Numbered from the stretch's first letter, positions 18,749 through 29,336 are shown. The stretch: 64,000 bases of DNA from Bacteroidota bacterium (GCA_016722525.1 JADKJB010000016.1:35105-99104); one strand, 5' to 3'. Numbers and translations: made by a program. The notes: generated by a model from the sequence alone, not told the origin.

Positions 18749-20398
18749 TTGGAAGCAGCAGAAACAAATATTTGGCAAATACTTGCTGGAATAGGATTAT
18801 TCCTGTTTGGCATGCAATTGATGGAACAAGCCATCCGTCTTTTGGCGGGAAGGACTTTTAAAGTATTTTTAAGAAATCAAACTTCTCACCCATTCAAAGC
18901 CATACTTGCAGGATTACTGGTGACATCTTTGCTTCAAAGCAGTTCAATAGTCAATTTACTTATACTTGCATTTGTAGGGGCGCGGGTACTTTCATTAAGG
19001 AATGCTATAGCGATACTTTTAGGATCTAATTTAGGAAGTACGGTTTATAATTGGATAGTAGTTTATCTTGGTTTTAAATTCGACATCCAATCTTTCGCCT
19101 TTCCTATTATGGCAATTGGTGCAATTGGCCTCATATTTTTTCAGGGCAAGAAAAAAGTAATGCAATGGACAACTTTACTATTTGGAATTTCACTCCTATT
19201 TATAGGACTTTCTAATATAAAAAGTGGAGTTGAAACCGTAGTTGCAACAGTCGATTTATCAGGTTACAGTCAATATGGAAACTTCGTTTTTGTACTGGTG
19301 GGATTTGCAATTACCGCTATTGTTCAATCAAGTGCCACAACGGTAGTTATTACATTGGCTGCGCTAAACGCAGGTGCAGTGCAATTTGAAGCTGCTGCAT
19401 GTCTGGTGATTGGATCAGAATCAGGCACAGCCATGAAAACTGTTATAGGTTCCATAGGGAAAGTAGCCGACAAAAAACGGGTTGCATTGAGTAATTTTTT
19501 GATCAATATAACATCGTCCCTGGTAGCCTTTATTTTTCTTTCAGCTCTTATCACACTTATAAAAGACATTTTGGGAGTCAAAGATCCGCTGATTGCGTTA
19601 GTGTCATTTCAGAGTATCATAAACCTAATTGGTATCATCCTTTTATATCCTTTTCTTGATAAATTTTCAAAATGGATGGAGAATCGCTTTTCAGATGAAA
19701 GTGACAAAATTGCAATAAATATAAGCACATTGATAGTTAATGAACCTGAAGAAGCACTTAAAGGGATTCAAAAAGAGTATATAAGATTACTGCACAATAT
19801 TATTTCCGTAAACCGGCAGGCACTTGAAATTCACCCTCAAAAAACAGTTTCAAAAACGACTCTTAATTTTATTATTCCTCAGTCAAATGGTAAATCCTAT
19901 TCAGAATATTACGAGTTGGTAAAACATCTGAATGGTGAAATTATTGATTTTTGTCTGGAGCTTCAAAGTAAAGAGCTGGCAGCTTTTGAAAGCAAAAAAC
20001 TGGAGGAGTTAATAGTAATGTTACGAAGCACCATGAATGCAGCAAAATCAGTTAAGGATATCAGACATAACATCAAGCAATTTCGTGATTCCGGAAATGA
20101 TACATTGCATAATTTTTACCTACTCATCAAAAAAAACGAAGAACCCTTTTATCTTAAATTGGAGGAACTGATTTCAGGGGAAAATGGGAATAATTTGTCG
20201 TACTTATCAGCTTTTCTTCAAGAAACGAAAAACAACCATGATAATTTCATCAAGCAAATTTATAACTTATCCACTTCTCACAAAATTAAGGATCTTGAAT
20301 TAGCAACACTCATTAATGTTTTTGGTGAACTTCAATACTCCCATGAATCCCTGATTCATGCAATGAACAATCATTTAATAATAAAAAAAGTTTCTTAA
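18749..20398 (+). CDS. Na/Pi cotransporter family protein (PhoU-like C-terminus)
   Basis: This 549-residue inner-membrane protein belongs to the NptA/SLC34-like Na+/phosphate family. The two inverted repeats carry the characteristic QSSS motifs: SLLQSSSIVNLLIL and IVQSSATTVVITLAAL. About eight transmembrane segments occupy residues 10-320, and a PhoU-like helical domain of about 220 residues follows. The start is a TTG (LEAAETNIWQILAGIGLFLFG). An ATG at 18724 is out of frame by one base across an A run, so it could be the true start if that run is miscounted. The stop overlaps the convergent next gene by four bases. Confidence 0.85.
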   Translation: MEAAETNIWQILAGIGLFLFGMQLMEQAIRLLAGRTFKVFLRNQTSHPFKAILAGLLVTSLLQSSSIVNLLILAFVGARVLSLRNAIAILLGSNLGSTVYNWIVVYLGFKFDIQSFAFPIMAIGAIGLIFFQGKKKVMQWTTLLFGISLLFIGLSNIKSGVETVVATVDLSGYSQYGNFVFVLVGFAITAIVQSSATTVVITLAALNAGAVQFEAAACLVIGSESGTAMKTVIGSIGKVADKKRVALSNFLINITSSLVAFIFLSALITLIKDILGVKDPLIALVSFQSIINLIGIILLYPFLDKFSKWMENRFSDESDKIAINISTLIVNEPEEALKGIQKEYIRLLHNIISVNRQALEIHPQKTVSKTTLNFIIPQSNGKSYSEYYELVKHLNGEIIDFCLELQSKELAAFESKKLEELIVMLRSTMNAAKSVKDIRHNIKQFRDSGNDTLHNFYLLIKKNEEPFYLKLEELISGENGNNLSYLSAFLQETKNNHDNFIKQIYNLSTSHKIKDLELATLINVFGELQYSHESLIHAMNNHLIIKKVS

Positions 20399-20754
20399 TT
20401 TTCTGAACTGGCTTCATCGATATGAAGTGCATGTAAAAAACGATGAATTATTGGCGCAAACAAAACTGCCGAAGTCGATAAAAATGCTACTCCACTGTAT
20501 AAGGCAAAAAACGAAGTAAATAATTTTCCGGCAACTGTAGTCATCCGGTCCACGGGCCCCATTCCAGTTAAGATCATGGCTGCATTAACCAAAGCATCCA
20601 TCCAGCTCAGATTTCCCAAAAAGTGATATCCAAAAATGCCTATCAGAAGCGACAAAAGCAAGATTGCAGAAGCGTAGAATGAAAAAAGCAATACCCGATT
20701 TAAGAAAGTTTTTACTGGCAACAACTTTTTCTTTTTATGTTCAAATTGTATCAT
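20395..20754 (-). CDS. small membrane protein, possibly channel-like
   Basis: From the ATG at 20754 the product is about 119 residues: a basic start (MIQFEHKKKK), a transmembrane segment (VLLFSFYASAILLLSLLIGIFG), a short re-entrant-like stretch (WMDALVNAAMILTGMGPV), and a second transmembrane segment (LFTSFFALYSGVAFLSTSAVLF). This layout resembles two-helix ion channels, with TGMGP where potassium channels have TVGYG, but the filter is not conserved. Function is unassigned. It lies seven bases after the rhomboid gene stop on the same strand and probably shares its transcript. Confidence 0.6.
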   Translation of the reverse strand: MIQFEHKKKKLLPVKTFLNRVLLFSFYASAILLLSLLIGIFGYHFLGNLSWMDALVNAAMILTGMGPVDRMTTVAGKLFTSFFALYSGVAFLSTSAVLFAPIIHRFLHALHIDEASSEN

Positions 20755-20761
20755 GCTGATT

Positions 20762-22716
20762 TTATTTAAGATTGTTTTCAGGAGGAAATTCAATAAAGAT
20801 AAACATATTCATATTATCAAGTTGGCCTCTTGTTTTGCCGGGTATAAATTGTTTCCAATTTTTTATCACTCGCAAGGCTTCCTGATCGCATCCAAATCCT
20901 ATTTTTGAAAATGAATCAGCTTTCAATAATTCTCCATTTTTACCTATGGTTAGCTGAACAATGGCCCTTCCGTAAAATGAATTTTTTTGTGCAGCTTCAG
21001 GATAATTCAATTCAGCTGTGAGATATTGCTTCAGTGCTGAATCACCACCATAAATAGTCGGCAATTCTGTAATGTTAGTATAAAAATAACTGTTCCCAAT
21101 ACTATCATAGCTGATGCCTTGAATGAGTTTGCCATTCTCATATTTTTCTTTATAAATGGCAATTCCTGAATTCGAATATCCCATCCAGTTTCCGACTTTC
21201 AATCCTTTTGAAATAAAACCTTCCTCCAACAAAGAACCACCCGGATGAAAGCTTTGCCATGGCCCTCCTCCTCTATCACGCCTTGAATTCCGACATGACT
21301 CCAGGAATTATTAATTACTTCTCCTCTTTCAGTGTAAGTAATTTCACTGATTTTGTTCCCCTGATCATCAAAATAAAACCAATCGCCGGCTTTACTTCCA
21401 TAAACATATTTTCCATAAGCACTGTAAGACCCATCACTGTTATAATAAAAGAACAGCCCGTCTTCTAAATTTTTCACATAGGTACCTTTCATTTGAAGCT
21501 GACCAGAAAGGTAATAGTCTTTTACAATTCCATGTGTATTTCCCAGCTCATCATAGTGTCCGTTCCTATAAAATGAGGCTTTCTCCTTAACAGTTTCTTT
21601 CCAGTTGCTATCATACCAAAGAGTACCTGGTTTTGTTCGAATGGTATCAGCATGATCGTCACTTTTCTGAGATTGTTGATCAAAAACTAACCAATATTTG
21701 AGAGGAGGCAAATTTTTGATTGTTTCATTTTGAATTTGAATACTATCTATGTAAACAAGATCACCGGAAGCAACATACTTTTTCATTTGTAAAAGACTAT
21801 TATTACGTAGTTCAAAAATTCTTTTCAAAATGGCTATGTCCTGAGACAGTTGCTTTGGAGGTTCACTAAAAAGCAACAACATCTCCATATTTTTATTCCA
21901 AACATCTGTGGCCTCATTAACACCTGCCATAGACACAAGAGGGTTATCGGGGCCGGCGTTGCTATTCAACAGTTCCACAGTTTGAGCGTCGTTGCTAATA
22001 AAGGAATTGAACATAGTATAATACCAGTATCTGTAGGGTTGATTCTTATAAATAAAAATAAAAAAAATTGAAGTAGTCAGCAGCAGAATCGAAAGTAGCC
22101 TGGCTGCATGAATTAGTTTTGAGTTAATATTGCCAGGAAAAACAATCAAACCGAAAATTACACCCCATAAAATTCCTGATATATGTGCCGCATTATCAAT
22201 AAATGGAAGATATAAACCCAGACCAATATTAATTAGTATTGCCAAAAAAAGTTGAGTGAAAGCTTTAATTCTGCTTTGCTGATCGTAATCACTTACAAAA
22301 ATCAAACCTGCTAATTGCGCACCGGCAATTGCCATTATTGCTCCTGATGCTCCAGTGCTCACAGTAAAAAGGTTCCAATAAAAACTTCCGATTCCGGAAA
22401 TCAAAATACCCGAGATGTAAAGCACAACAAACAACTTACTTCCATAACGTCGTTCAAATTCGCGGCCCAGAACAAAAAGTGAGAAAATATTCACTGCAAG
22501 GTGAAAAACTCCAAAATGTATTGCTGATGCAGAAAAAAGTCGCCACCATTCTCCTTTTTCAATAAAAGGAGCGAAATTAGCACCCCAATTCAATAACTCA
22601 ATTATAGAAGGATCAGTAAAAGAAACGCCCTGAACCACCATAATAGCAAATACCGCCGCCAAAATGGAACTCAAGATTATTGTAGCAGGGAAAAAAGATT
22701 GTGGCTTCACCATCAT
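20762..22716 (-). CDS. rhomboid protease - MORN repeats - TonB C-terminal domain fusion
   Basis: The N-terminal 200 residues are a rhomboid intramembrane serine protease with H67/H72/N76 in HFGVFHLAVN, catalytic Ser124 in GASGAI and His178 in NAAHISG. A linker follows, then MORN-type repeats (YDELGNTHGIVKDYYLSGQL, DGLFFYYNSDGSYSAYGKYV, GDWFYFDDQGN), and at the end a TonB C-terminal-like domain (YPEAAQKNSFYGRAIVQLTI, GFGCDQEALRVIKNW). An indel near 21250 in the GAGGAGG run splits the reading frame; both sides join naturally, giving about 650 residues. The start is either of two adjacent ATGs at 22716/22713. The protein would span the inner membrane with a large soluble part. Confidence 0.78.
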
Positions 22717-22753
22717 GTAGCCACAAAATAAGCAAATGTAATCCTAATAGAAG

Positions 22754-22962
22754 TTATTTCTTCTTACTTTTTAATGAGGGTTTCGGTGCTGCCTTCTTTT
22801 TAGTTTCCTTAAATAAAGTAGCTTTTCTACCTGAGGGCGTCTCATTTTTTTAATTCTGTTTGATACCTCTTCTCCTTTTCAATCAATAAGTTTTCAGCAC
22901 CACTAATCATTTCCAGATCAGCTTTGGTTTTAATCGAACTGTTTTCCTTTTTTGCTATTCAT
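22754..22962 (-). CDS. small lysine-rich protein, frameshifted
   Basis: From the ATG at 22962 the sequence reads MNSKKGK and, after a one-base repair near 22937, SIKTKADLEMISGAENLLIE and KEKRYQTELKK; another repair near 22850 gives NETPSGRKATLFKETKKKAA and PKPSLKSKKK with TAA at 22754. The product would be about 75 residues with a strongly basic, Pro/Ala/Lys-rich tail resembling histone-H1-like or nucleoid proteins. The breaks mean this is a reconstruction. It precedes the rhomboid gene on the same strand. Confidence 0.45.
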
Positions 22963-23050
22963 GATTTTTAAAATTATTTTATGTAAAATTAATAGATAGT
23001 AGTAAAATTTCAACTGATAAATATCAGTAATTGTATAATTTTAGTATTTT

Positions 23051-23058
23051 TATCTTTG
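23051..23058 (+). promoter_or_regulatory. -7 box (TATCTTTG) for the Crp/Fnr gene
   Basis: TATCTTTG fits the consensus exactly and lies 22 bases before the ATG at 23081. Confidence 0.55.
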
Positions 23059-23080
23059 TTAATATTAATCAGAAACAGCC

Positions 23081-23713
23081 ATGAATGACTTACTTATTGA
23101 AAAATTCAGGAATATATTCGAGAAAGATTTATTAGAAGAATTGGGGGCTATTGGAAAAATAGTTCATTTAGATGCCGGTGAAACTATTATTGACACCGGC
23201 CAATACATTAAATTCATTCCTATTTTATTGTCAGGTAATATTAAAATTATTCGTCAGGATGACGACGGTGGTGAAATACTTCTTTACTATGTAGGAAGTA
23301 ATGAAACTTGTGCTATGTCGTTAACTTGCTGTATGGCGCATCAAAAAAGCAGGATTAAAGCGGTTACAGAAGAAGCTACAAGTATGATTACAATTCCTGT
23401 TGCTAAAATGGAAGAATGGATGATTAAATATCCTTCCTGGAAAAACTTTGTTATGCAAACCTACAGCGCCCGTTTTGATGAACTTCTGAAGACCATCGAT
23501 AGTATTGCTTTTCATAAAGTTGATGAACGCCTGGAAAAATACCTGAAAGACAAAGCAGCCTTAAATGGAAATACTACATTAATTGTAAGTCATCAGCAAA
23601 TCGCTGAAGAACTGAATTCTTCAAGGGAAGTTATTTCCAGACTATTAAAACAATTGGAACATAATGGTGGAATAAAATTGGGAAGGAACAAAATAGAATT
23701 GCTAAATAATTGA
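23081..23713 (+). CDS. Crp/Fnr-family regulator with a cysteine cluster
   Basis: The 210-residue regulator has an N-terminal cyclic-nucleotide-binding-like beta roll (LDAGETIIDTGQYIKFIPIL, SGNIKIIRQDDDGGEILLYY) and a C-terminal winged helix (SHQQIAEELNSSREVISRLLKQLE, residues about 169-192). The roll contains ETCAMSLTCCMAHQ with C77, C83 and C84, unusual for a nucleotide sensor and suggestive of thiol, persulfide or metal sensing. The next gene codes for a rhodanese, which strengthens a sulfur-related role. The gene is intact and has a canonical promoter. Ligand and targets are inferred, not shown. Confidence 0.88.
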   Translation: MNDLLIEKFRNIFEKDLLEELGAIGKIVHLDAGETIIDTGQYIKFIPILLSGNIKIIRQDDDGGEILLYYVGSNETCAMSLTCCMAHQKSRIKAVTEEATSMITIPVAKMEEWMIKYPSWKNFVMQTYSARFDELLKTIDSIAFHKVDERLEKYLKDKAALNGNTTLIVSHQQIAEELNSSREVISRLLKQLEHNGGIKLGRNKIELLNN

Positions 23714-23832
23714 TTATCAATTTAGTGAAATTGTATTTTATGTATTTCAGGAAGCATTTTTTTGAAAGCAAGAGAAACAACATCAACTATTTTAAACTAT
23801 ATTTACATTGTAAAAAATTAAACCTCAAAATC

Positions 23833-24228
23833 ATGAAATTATCCTTTGTTACGCTGCTGCTATTTGTATATACGCTTACTGCTTGTGGTCAACCTGCTTC
23901 TAAACAAGAAGGACAAATAGCTAAAGATATCTCTGTATTGGAATTCAATAGACTATTAAAATCAAAGCCGGGGCAATTAATTGATGTACGAACAGCCGGT
24001 GAAGTTTCAAAAGGAGCTATTGAAGGTTCAACCAATATCGATTTGTTTGATGAAAATTTTGAATCAAAAATTGATAAACTTGACAAAAACAAACCCGTAT
24101 ATGTGTATTGTGCATCAGGTGGACGCAGTGGTGAGGCTATGGAGATGATGACTAAAAAAGGGTTTAAGGAGGTGTATAATTTGGATGGTGGCTATAGCGC
24201 CTGGAAAAAAGCATCAGAAAAACAATAA
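23833..24228 (+). CDS. rhodanese-domain lipoprotein
   Basis: The 131-residue product has a lipoprotein signal ending LTAC (Cys18) and one rhodanese domain: LIDVRTAGEVSKGAIEGSTN, the active-site loop YCASGGRSG with Cys93, and VYNLDGGYSAW. Rhodaneses carry sulfane sulfur on the active-site cysteine; this one would sit in the periplasm or outer-membrane inner leaflet. The ATG at 23833 is preferred over earlier in-frame starts from 23710 because only it gives a lipoprotein signal. It follows the cysteine-containing Crp/Fnr gene and probably forms its target or co-transcript. Confidence 0.9.
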   Translation: MKLSFVTLLLFVYTLTACGQPASKQEGQIAKDISVLEFNRLLKSKPGQLIDVRTAGEVSKGAIEGSTNIDLFDENFESKIDKLDKNKPVYVYCASGGRSGEAMEMMTKKGFKEVYNLDGGYSAWKKASEKQ

Positions 24229-24237
24229 TTTGATTTT

Positions 24238-24693
24238 ATGATCAAAGCAAAAGACTTTTTGCTGGTCACCATTCAGTTTTTGTTATTGATTGCTTTTGGA
24301 TTGATGCCTCCGGGATTCGGGGCTCCTTTTCTTCTGCCTTTCCTAGATTTCAGTTTAACAGTTTCAGGTATACTGGTGCTGGGATTTGCTTTTTTAAAAT
24401 TGAGTTCTAATCTCACCCCTTTCCCTACTCCCAAACAAAAAGGCACACTGGAAATTAATGGAATTTATAAATATATACGTCATCCTATTTATACGGGAAT
24501 TCTCCTTACAGCATTAGGAATAGCACTCTATTCGGCCAGTTATGGAAGATTAATAATTACTGCTTTGCTTTATTTCCTTTTTTTATACAAATCGAAATAT
24601 GAAGAAATGATGCTTTTAGAAAAGTTCGAAGATTATGCCGATTACAAAAAAAGGACAGGAAGATTCTTTCCTCGATGGGTGTTTAATAAATAA
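24238..24693 (+). CDS. isoprenylcysteine carboxyl methyltransferase-like membrane protein
   Basis: The 151-residue membrane protein has four hydrophobic segments and the ICMT/PEMT-type signature NGIYKYIRHPIYTGILL, followed by KYEEMMLLEKFEDYADYKKRTGRFFP near the C-terminus. Such bacterial enzymes are SAM-dependent methyltransferases of lipids or small thiols; the true substrate is unknown. It starts nine bases after the rhodanese stop and is probably in the same operon. Confidence 0.8.
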   Translation: MIKAKDFLLVTIQFLLLIAFGLMPPGFGAPFLLPFLDFSLTVSGILVLGFAFLKLSSNLTPFPTPKQKGTLEINGIYKYIRHPIYTGILLTALGIALYSASYGRLIITALLYFLFLYKSKYEEMMLLEKFEDYADYKKRTGRFFPRWVFNK

Positions 24694-24815
24694 GATGGTG
24701 TAATTTCTGCTTGAATTACTTGTTGTGGCCACTGATCAATGTAGCCACCAAAAAGCAGCCCATTGCAAATTATTTGTATTATTGTCAAACATTTCAATTA
24801 AATAAAACTACTAGT

Positions 24816-25343
24816 ATGCAAAACGAATTTGGGGTAGTGGTACCTGACTGGTACAAAGGTTATGTGGCAGCTTTGGATGGTGCCGATTTTATAGAAGTGC
24901 TAAAAAAGCAAAGGGATGCTACACCTGAATTCATGAATAAAATAAATGCCGAACTTTGGGATTTTGCTTATGCTCCAGGTAAATGGACAATCAAAGAAGT
25001 ACTCATGCATCTGATCGATTGCGAACGCATTTTTTGTTATCGTGCCTTATGTTTTGCCCGTGGTGACAAATCAGAATTACCGGGCTTCGATGAAAATAGC
25101 TATGCTGTAAACAGTGGATGTAAAAACAGAACAGCTGATTCGATACAAAGAGAATATGTAGCATTGAGAAATTCAACCCTGGAATTATTCAGCAATTTTG
25201 ATCAGGAAATGCTGTACCAAACAGGCACAGCAAATGGGAAGTTGTTTTCTGTTAAGTTATCGGGAGTGATTATTGCCGGACATGAAAAACACCACATAAA
25301 CATCATAAAAGAACGATATCTATCTTCAGAAAAAAGTATCTAA
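24816..25343 (+). CDS. DinB family protein
   Basis: The 175-residue protein is a four-helix-bundle DinB/YfiT-like protein. The metal-binding histidines are seen in APGKWTIKEVLMHLIDCERI and GHEKHHINIIKERY; the intermediate FCYRALCFARGDKSELPGFD matches the family. Members are thiol-dependent transferases or unknown metalloenzymes. The ATG at 24816 was chosen because the sequence before it in the same frame (from 24711) does not fit the family. The gene is intact. Confidence 0.85.
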   Translation: MQNEFGVVVPDWYKGYVAALDGADFIEVLKKQRDATPEFMNKINAELWDFAYAPGKWTIKEVLMHLIDCERIFCYRALCFARGDKSELPGFDENSYAVNSGCKNRTADSIQREYVALRNSTLELFSNFDQEMLYQTGTANGKLFSVKLSGVIIAGHEKHHINIIKERYLSSEKSI

Positions 25344-25458
25344 CGGAAAGACTTAAATAATTTTCTTATCTTAAGTCCTATTTATAGTTCATTTGAAAAC
25401 GAAGTGAATGGTCACAATAATTCCCTTCACTTATTGAAATTTCTTTAGAATCCGGTTT

Positions 25459-27276
25459 TTAGATTTTCTCAGGTAAAGTATAGTTGCGGCCTTTATTTTG
25501 CTCTTTAAGGTATTTCATGAGCGGACTAAAATAATCAAGCATAGCTTTTGCACTCATTTCACTTCCAAGATGTTTCTTTAGATGGGTTCTCCAATCCTCA
25601 GTCGCACCTGTTTCCATCAATGATTTAAGAAAATCACCTGTAGCTTTACTGCCCCAATAATTGGTGTTATGAGAATCCTGCTTCAAAATTTTATCGGAAA
25701 TATGTTTATGAAACATAAACAGCAATACATTTGAAATAGAATAATCATAATACTGAGCAGGATCGTTTACGATGTGGGTTTTTGTAGCAGCATCGCAATA
25801 CTTATCATCACGGTTGGAAGGCGGAACAATGCCTTGATATTTTTTTACCAGGCTCCACCATTCCTGATTCATTAAATCAGGAGATAGGTTTTTTGCATAT
25901 AACTCATTCTCAAAATGAGTCATAACTCCGGCACCCCATGGAATGTGCACAATATAATCCAATGCTTCGCGCATCAGTAATTGAGCTTCATCCACTTTTG
26001 CATTTTTATCTACCATTCCTCTTCCTTGTAAAAAAGATTTTTGTAACGAAGCCAACCCTATCAAACTTCCCATTGCTTCATGATATCCTCTGTTAGCACC
26101 ATTTCTAAGTATAAGAGGGATTTGAGGAGTGGAATAGGTGGAATAATAATAAATATGTCCTAACTCGTGTAAAACAGTCCCCCACCACTCTGTATTGGGT
26201 TCTACACTCATTAACGAACGTACATCCTTATCGTAATCCATGTGCCAGGCCGATGCGTGGTTATTTTTTTTATAGCCGGCATCAGCATCAACAGGGTAAA
26301 GACTTGATTTAACATAAAATGTTTCTGGGAGTTGAGGGAAACCTAAAGAGATATAAAACTCTTCACCTTGTTTAACAATAAACTCTGGACCTTTTTCTTT
26401 CAGATAGCCATCAATATTAAGCCCTTCAACATCCACTAAAGCGGTCCAATCTTGCCCCCATCTGTTAGGTAGCCAATGAGCAGGCAAAAATTCGGAACTT
26501 CTTCATTATATTTTTCGCCAAAGTATATCTGGCCCAAGTATGCAATTCGCGATACAATGGCCAAATATCAGAAATCATTGTTTGCACAATTGTATCATTT
26601 CATCACTTTTCATTCCATAATCAGAAACCTGGTAAGCAAAATAATTTTCAAATCCCAATTTCTCCACAGAGGCATTACGGAGATCGCGAAGTTGAACAAC
26701 ACCCTCTTTTAAATCAACACCTACTTCTTTAGAAGCACTCCAAACCTTTAACCTCTGTTCAGTTTTGGTATACAGTTTCAAATTTTCATCAATTTGATTA
26801 GCAGAAATGGGAACTCCTTCAATGTTATATTTGAAACCAAAAAGTTTTTCTGTTTGCTCGGCCTCTAATGCTATTTTCTTCGAAATAATATCCCCTGCTG
26901 ATTCAGGGTTTGCTCCCGCAGCATAAAGAATGAATTCAAGCTGTTTAACTTCAATGGGAGCCAATTGATCTTTGATAGCTAAAAATCCACGAGCTCGTTG
27001 AATGTTTTCATTACTGCCGGTAAAGCGAGCGAAATCCGCATTGGCTATTTTGGCCATGTCTGCATTTTTAGTATCCCCATCAACAATGTGTGTGTTCAGT
27101 TCCCATTCAGCATCATTTGAAAGTATGAGCAATTTCTGGTATTCGATGTTATAATTTTTAAGAAATTCTGTCACTTCCGGATTGGTAGTACTATTCAAAA
27201 CAGTAGGAGAATTTTTCCAACTAAGGGTTAACAAAAGAATAAAGAAGGAACTTAATGCAACAAGAATGGTTTTCAT
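25459..27276 (-). CDS. M2-family metallopeptidase (ACE-like), frameshifted
   Basis: The protein of about 605 residues is a peptidyl-dipeptidase A relative. The ATG at 27276 gives a signal peptide (MKTILVALSSFFILLLTLSW). The N-terminal helical part follows (NIEYQKLLILSNDAEWELNT). The zinc site HELGH lies in WWGTVLHELGHIYYYSTYS, and the third ligand is the Glu of NRGYHEAMGSLIG. Two indels, near 26578 and 26489, break the frame; repaired, the junction reads IQLCKQMISDIWPLYRELHT and KKYNEEVPEFLPAHWLPNRW. It is likely a secreted or periplasmic peptidase. It faces the DinB gene. Confidence 0.88.
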
Positions 27277-27438
27277 GGTATATGTTTTAAAAAGATAAAA
27301 ATACCAATTTAATGCATGATAAATCCATTCATATACTAATTTAACCGATACCCTAAATATGTGACAGGTGCTCTATTTATTTATAAATAGTGGTCATAAA
27401 CAGCTCTCCAAATACCCGCTAAAACACCCATTTTTAGG

Positions 27439-27446
27439 TACATTTG
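27439..27446 (+). promoter_or_regulatory. -7 box (TACATTTG) for prfC
   Basis: TACATTTG fits TAnnTTTG and lies 40 bases before the prfC ATG. Confidence 0.5.
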
Positions 27447-27486
27447 CACTCCTGTTTTAACCCTATTAAACACAATTCCCTTTTAA

Positions 27487-29069
27487 ATGCCATTTACGAA
27501 AGAAATAAAAAAACGACGCACCTTTGCTATTATCAGTCACCCGGATGCCGGAAAAACAACATTAACTGAAAAATTCTTGCTTTTTGGAGGTGCAATTCAA
27601 GTTGCAGGTGCCGTAAAATCTAACAAGATTAAGAAAACTGCCACTTCTGACTTTATGGAAATAGAGAAACAAAGGGGTATCTCGGTGGCTACCTCAGTCA
27701 TGAATTTTGAATACAAAGGTTTGAACATCAATTTACTTGATACTCCTGGACACAAAGATTTTGCTGAAGATACTTACAGAACTCTGACAGCAGTAGATAG
27801 TGTTATTCTGGTAGTGGATTGTGTAAAAGGCGTTGAAGAGCAAACAGAAAAATTGATGGGTGTTTGTAGAATGAGAAATACACCGGTTATTGTTTTTGTA
27901 AACAAACTAGATAGAGAAGGCAAAAATCCTTTCGATTTATTGGATGAAATCGAAGAGAAGTTGAACATTAAAGTGAGACCTTTAAGCTGGCCTATCAGTA
28001 TGGGTTCCACATTCAAAGGCGTTTATAATATTTATAACAAGAGTCTGATGCTTTTTTCACCTAACAAAAAGGCAACTGATGAGGATGTACTTCGATGAAA
28101 AATTCAGAAGATCCTATTCTTGAAGAAAAAGTAGGCAAATATGCGAAACAACTACACGAAGATATCCATCTGATTGATGGCGTATATGATCCATTTAATC
28201 GTGAAAAATATTTGGCCGGAGAAGTAGCACCTGTGTTTTTTGGAAGTGCTATTAACAACTTTGGTGTAAAGGAATTACTTGACACATTTACCGAAATTGC
28301 CCCTCCTCCCGGCGACCGCCCTGCTGTTTCCAGAATTGTTCATCCCAATGAAAAGCCATTTTCAGGATTTGTATTTAAAATACATGCTAATCTCGATCCC
28401 AAACACCGCGACAGAATTGCCTTTTTAAGAATATGCTCAGGGAAATTTGAAAGAGGGAAATTTTTTCACCATGTAAGACTCAACAAAGATCTACGATTCA
28501 ACAGTCCTGCTCAATTTATGGCTCAGGCAAAAAGCATTATTGATTAAGCTTACCCGGGCGATGTTATTGGATTATACGATACCGGTAATTTTAAAATTGG
28601 CGATACTTTAACTGAAGGGGAAGAATTAGCTTTCAAAGGAATTCCCAGATTTTCTCCCGAAATTTTTAAGGAACTGATCAACACCGATCCAATGAAAAGC
28701 AAACAGCTCGACAAAGGAATTATGCAATTGACCGATGAGGGAGTTGCACAGTTATTTCTTCAACATGGTGGATCAAAAAAAGTGATTGGAACAGTTGGTG
28801 AACTCCAGTTTGAGGTTATTCAACACAGGCTTTTAAATGAGTATGGTGCCTCCTGTAAGTTTGTGCCTCTTTCCGTTTATAAAGCTTGTTGGCTTACCTC
28901 CGATGATAAAGTTAAACTGGAAGAGTTTACCAGATTTAAATCAGGTCAAATTGCGTTCGACAAAGATCAGAATGTGGTTTACTTTGCCGATTCGCAATGG
29001 ATGCTGGATCAGATGATCAAAAATAATCCGGAAATTGAGTTTCACTTTTTATCGGACACAGTTAAATAG
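27487..29069 (+). CDS. prfC: peptide chain release factor 3, frameshift and in-frame stop
   Basis: RF3 is the GTPase that recycles RF1/RF2. G1 is HPDAGKTT, G2 RGISVATSVM, G3 DTPGHKDF, and G4 NKLDREGKNPFDLLDEIE, which is typical of RF3. A missing A near 28097 breaks the frame before MKNSEDPILEEKVGKYAKQL. At 28545-28547 a TAA stands in frame where the family has a Glu (SIID-[E]-AYPGDVIGLYD); the frame continues normally after it, so this is a substitution, not an indel. Domains II and III continue to FLSDTVK. Length is about 527 residues. Both defects may be sequence errors, but RF3 is dispensable in many bacteria, so decay cannot be excluded. Confidence 0.9.
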
Positions 29070-29070
29070 T

Positions 29071-29216
29071 AACAAGTGCAAAGTGACAAGTGCAAAGTAA
29101 AAAGTAACTAGTAATCTATGACAAGTTGACTAGTGACCAGTGACAAGCCTGCCCGGATCCGAAGGAGACGGGTGACAAGTATCAAGTTCTCAGTTTTCAG
29201 TGACTAGTGAACCAGT
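29071..29216 (+). repeat. degenerate short repeats based on AAGTGACAAGTG
   Basis: The intergenic sequence after prfC contains many imperfect copies of AAGTG(A)CAAGT, GTGACAAGT and GACTAGTGA, with the interruption CCGGATCCGAAGGAGACGGG. It looks like a low-complexity intergenic spacer expanded by slippage. Confidence 0.6.
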
Positions 29217-29336
29217 ACATAAACAAAATGATCAGAGATCATAAATGTTTTTTTTTACCCTTCATCAATTTCAGAGATTAGAGGATTATTGACATTGATT
29301 TTGTATTTTTCGATGAAATTTTAAGTCTAAAACAAA

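Noticed and set aside
29071..29216. Short repeats after prfC as a mobile element end
   Set aside because: They are degenerate, low-complexity and have no flanking inverted repeats or transposase.
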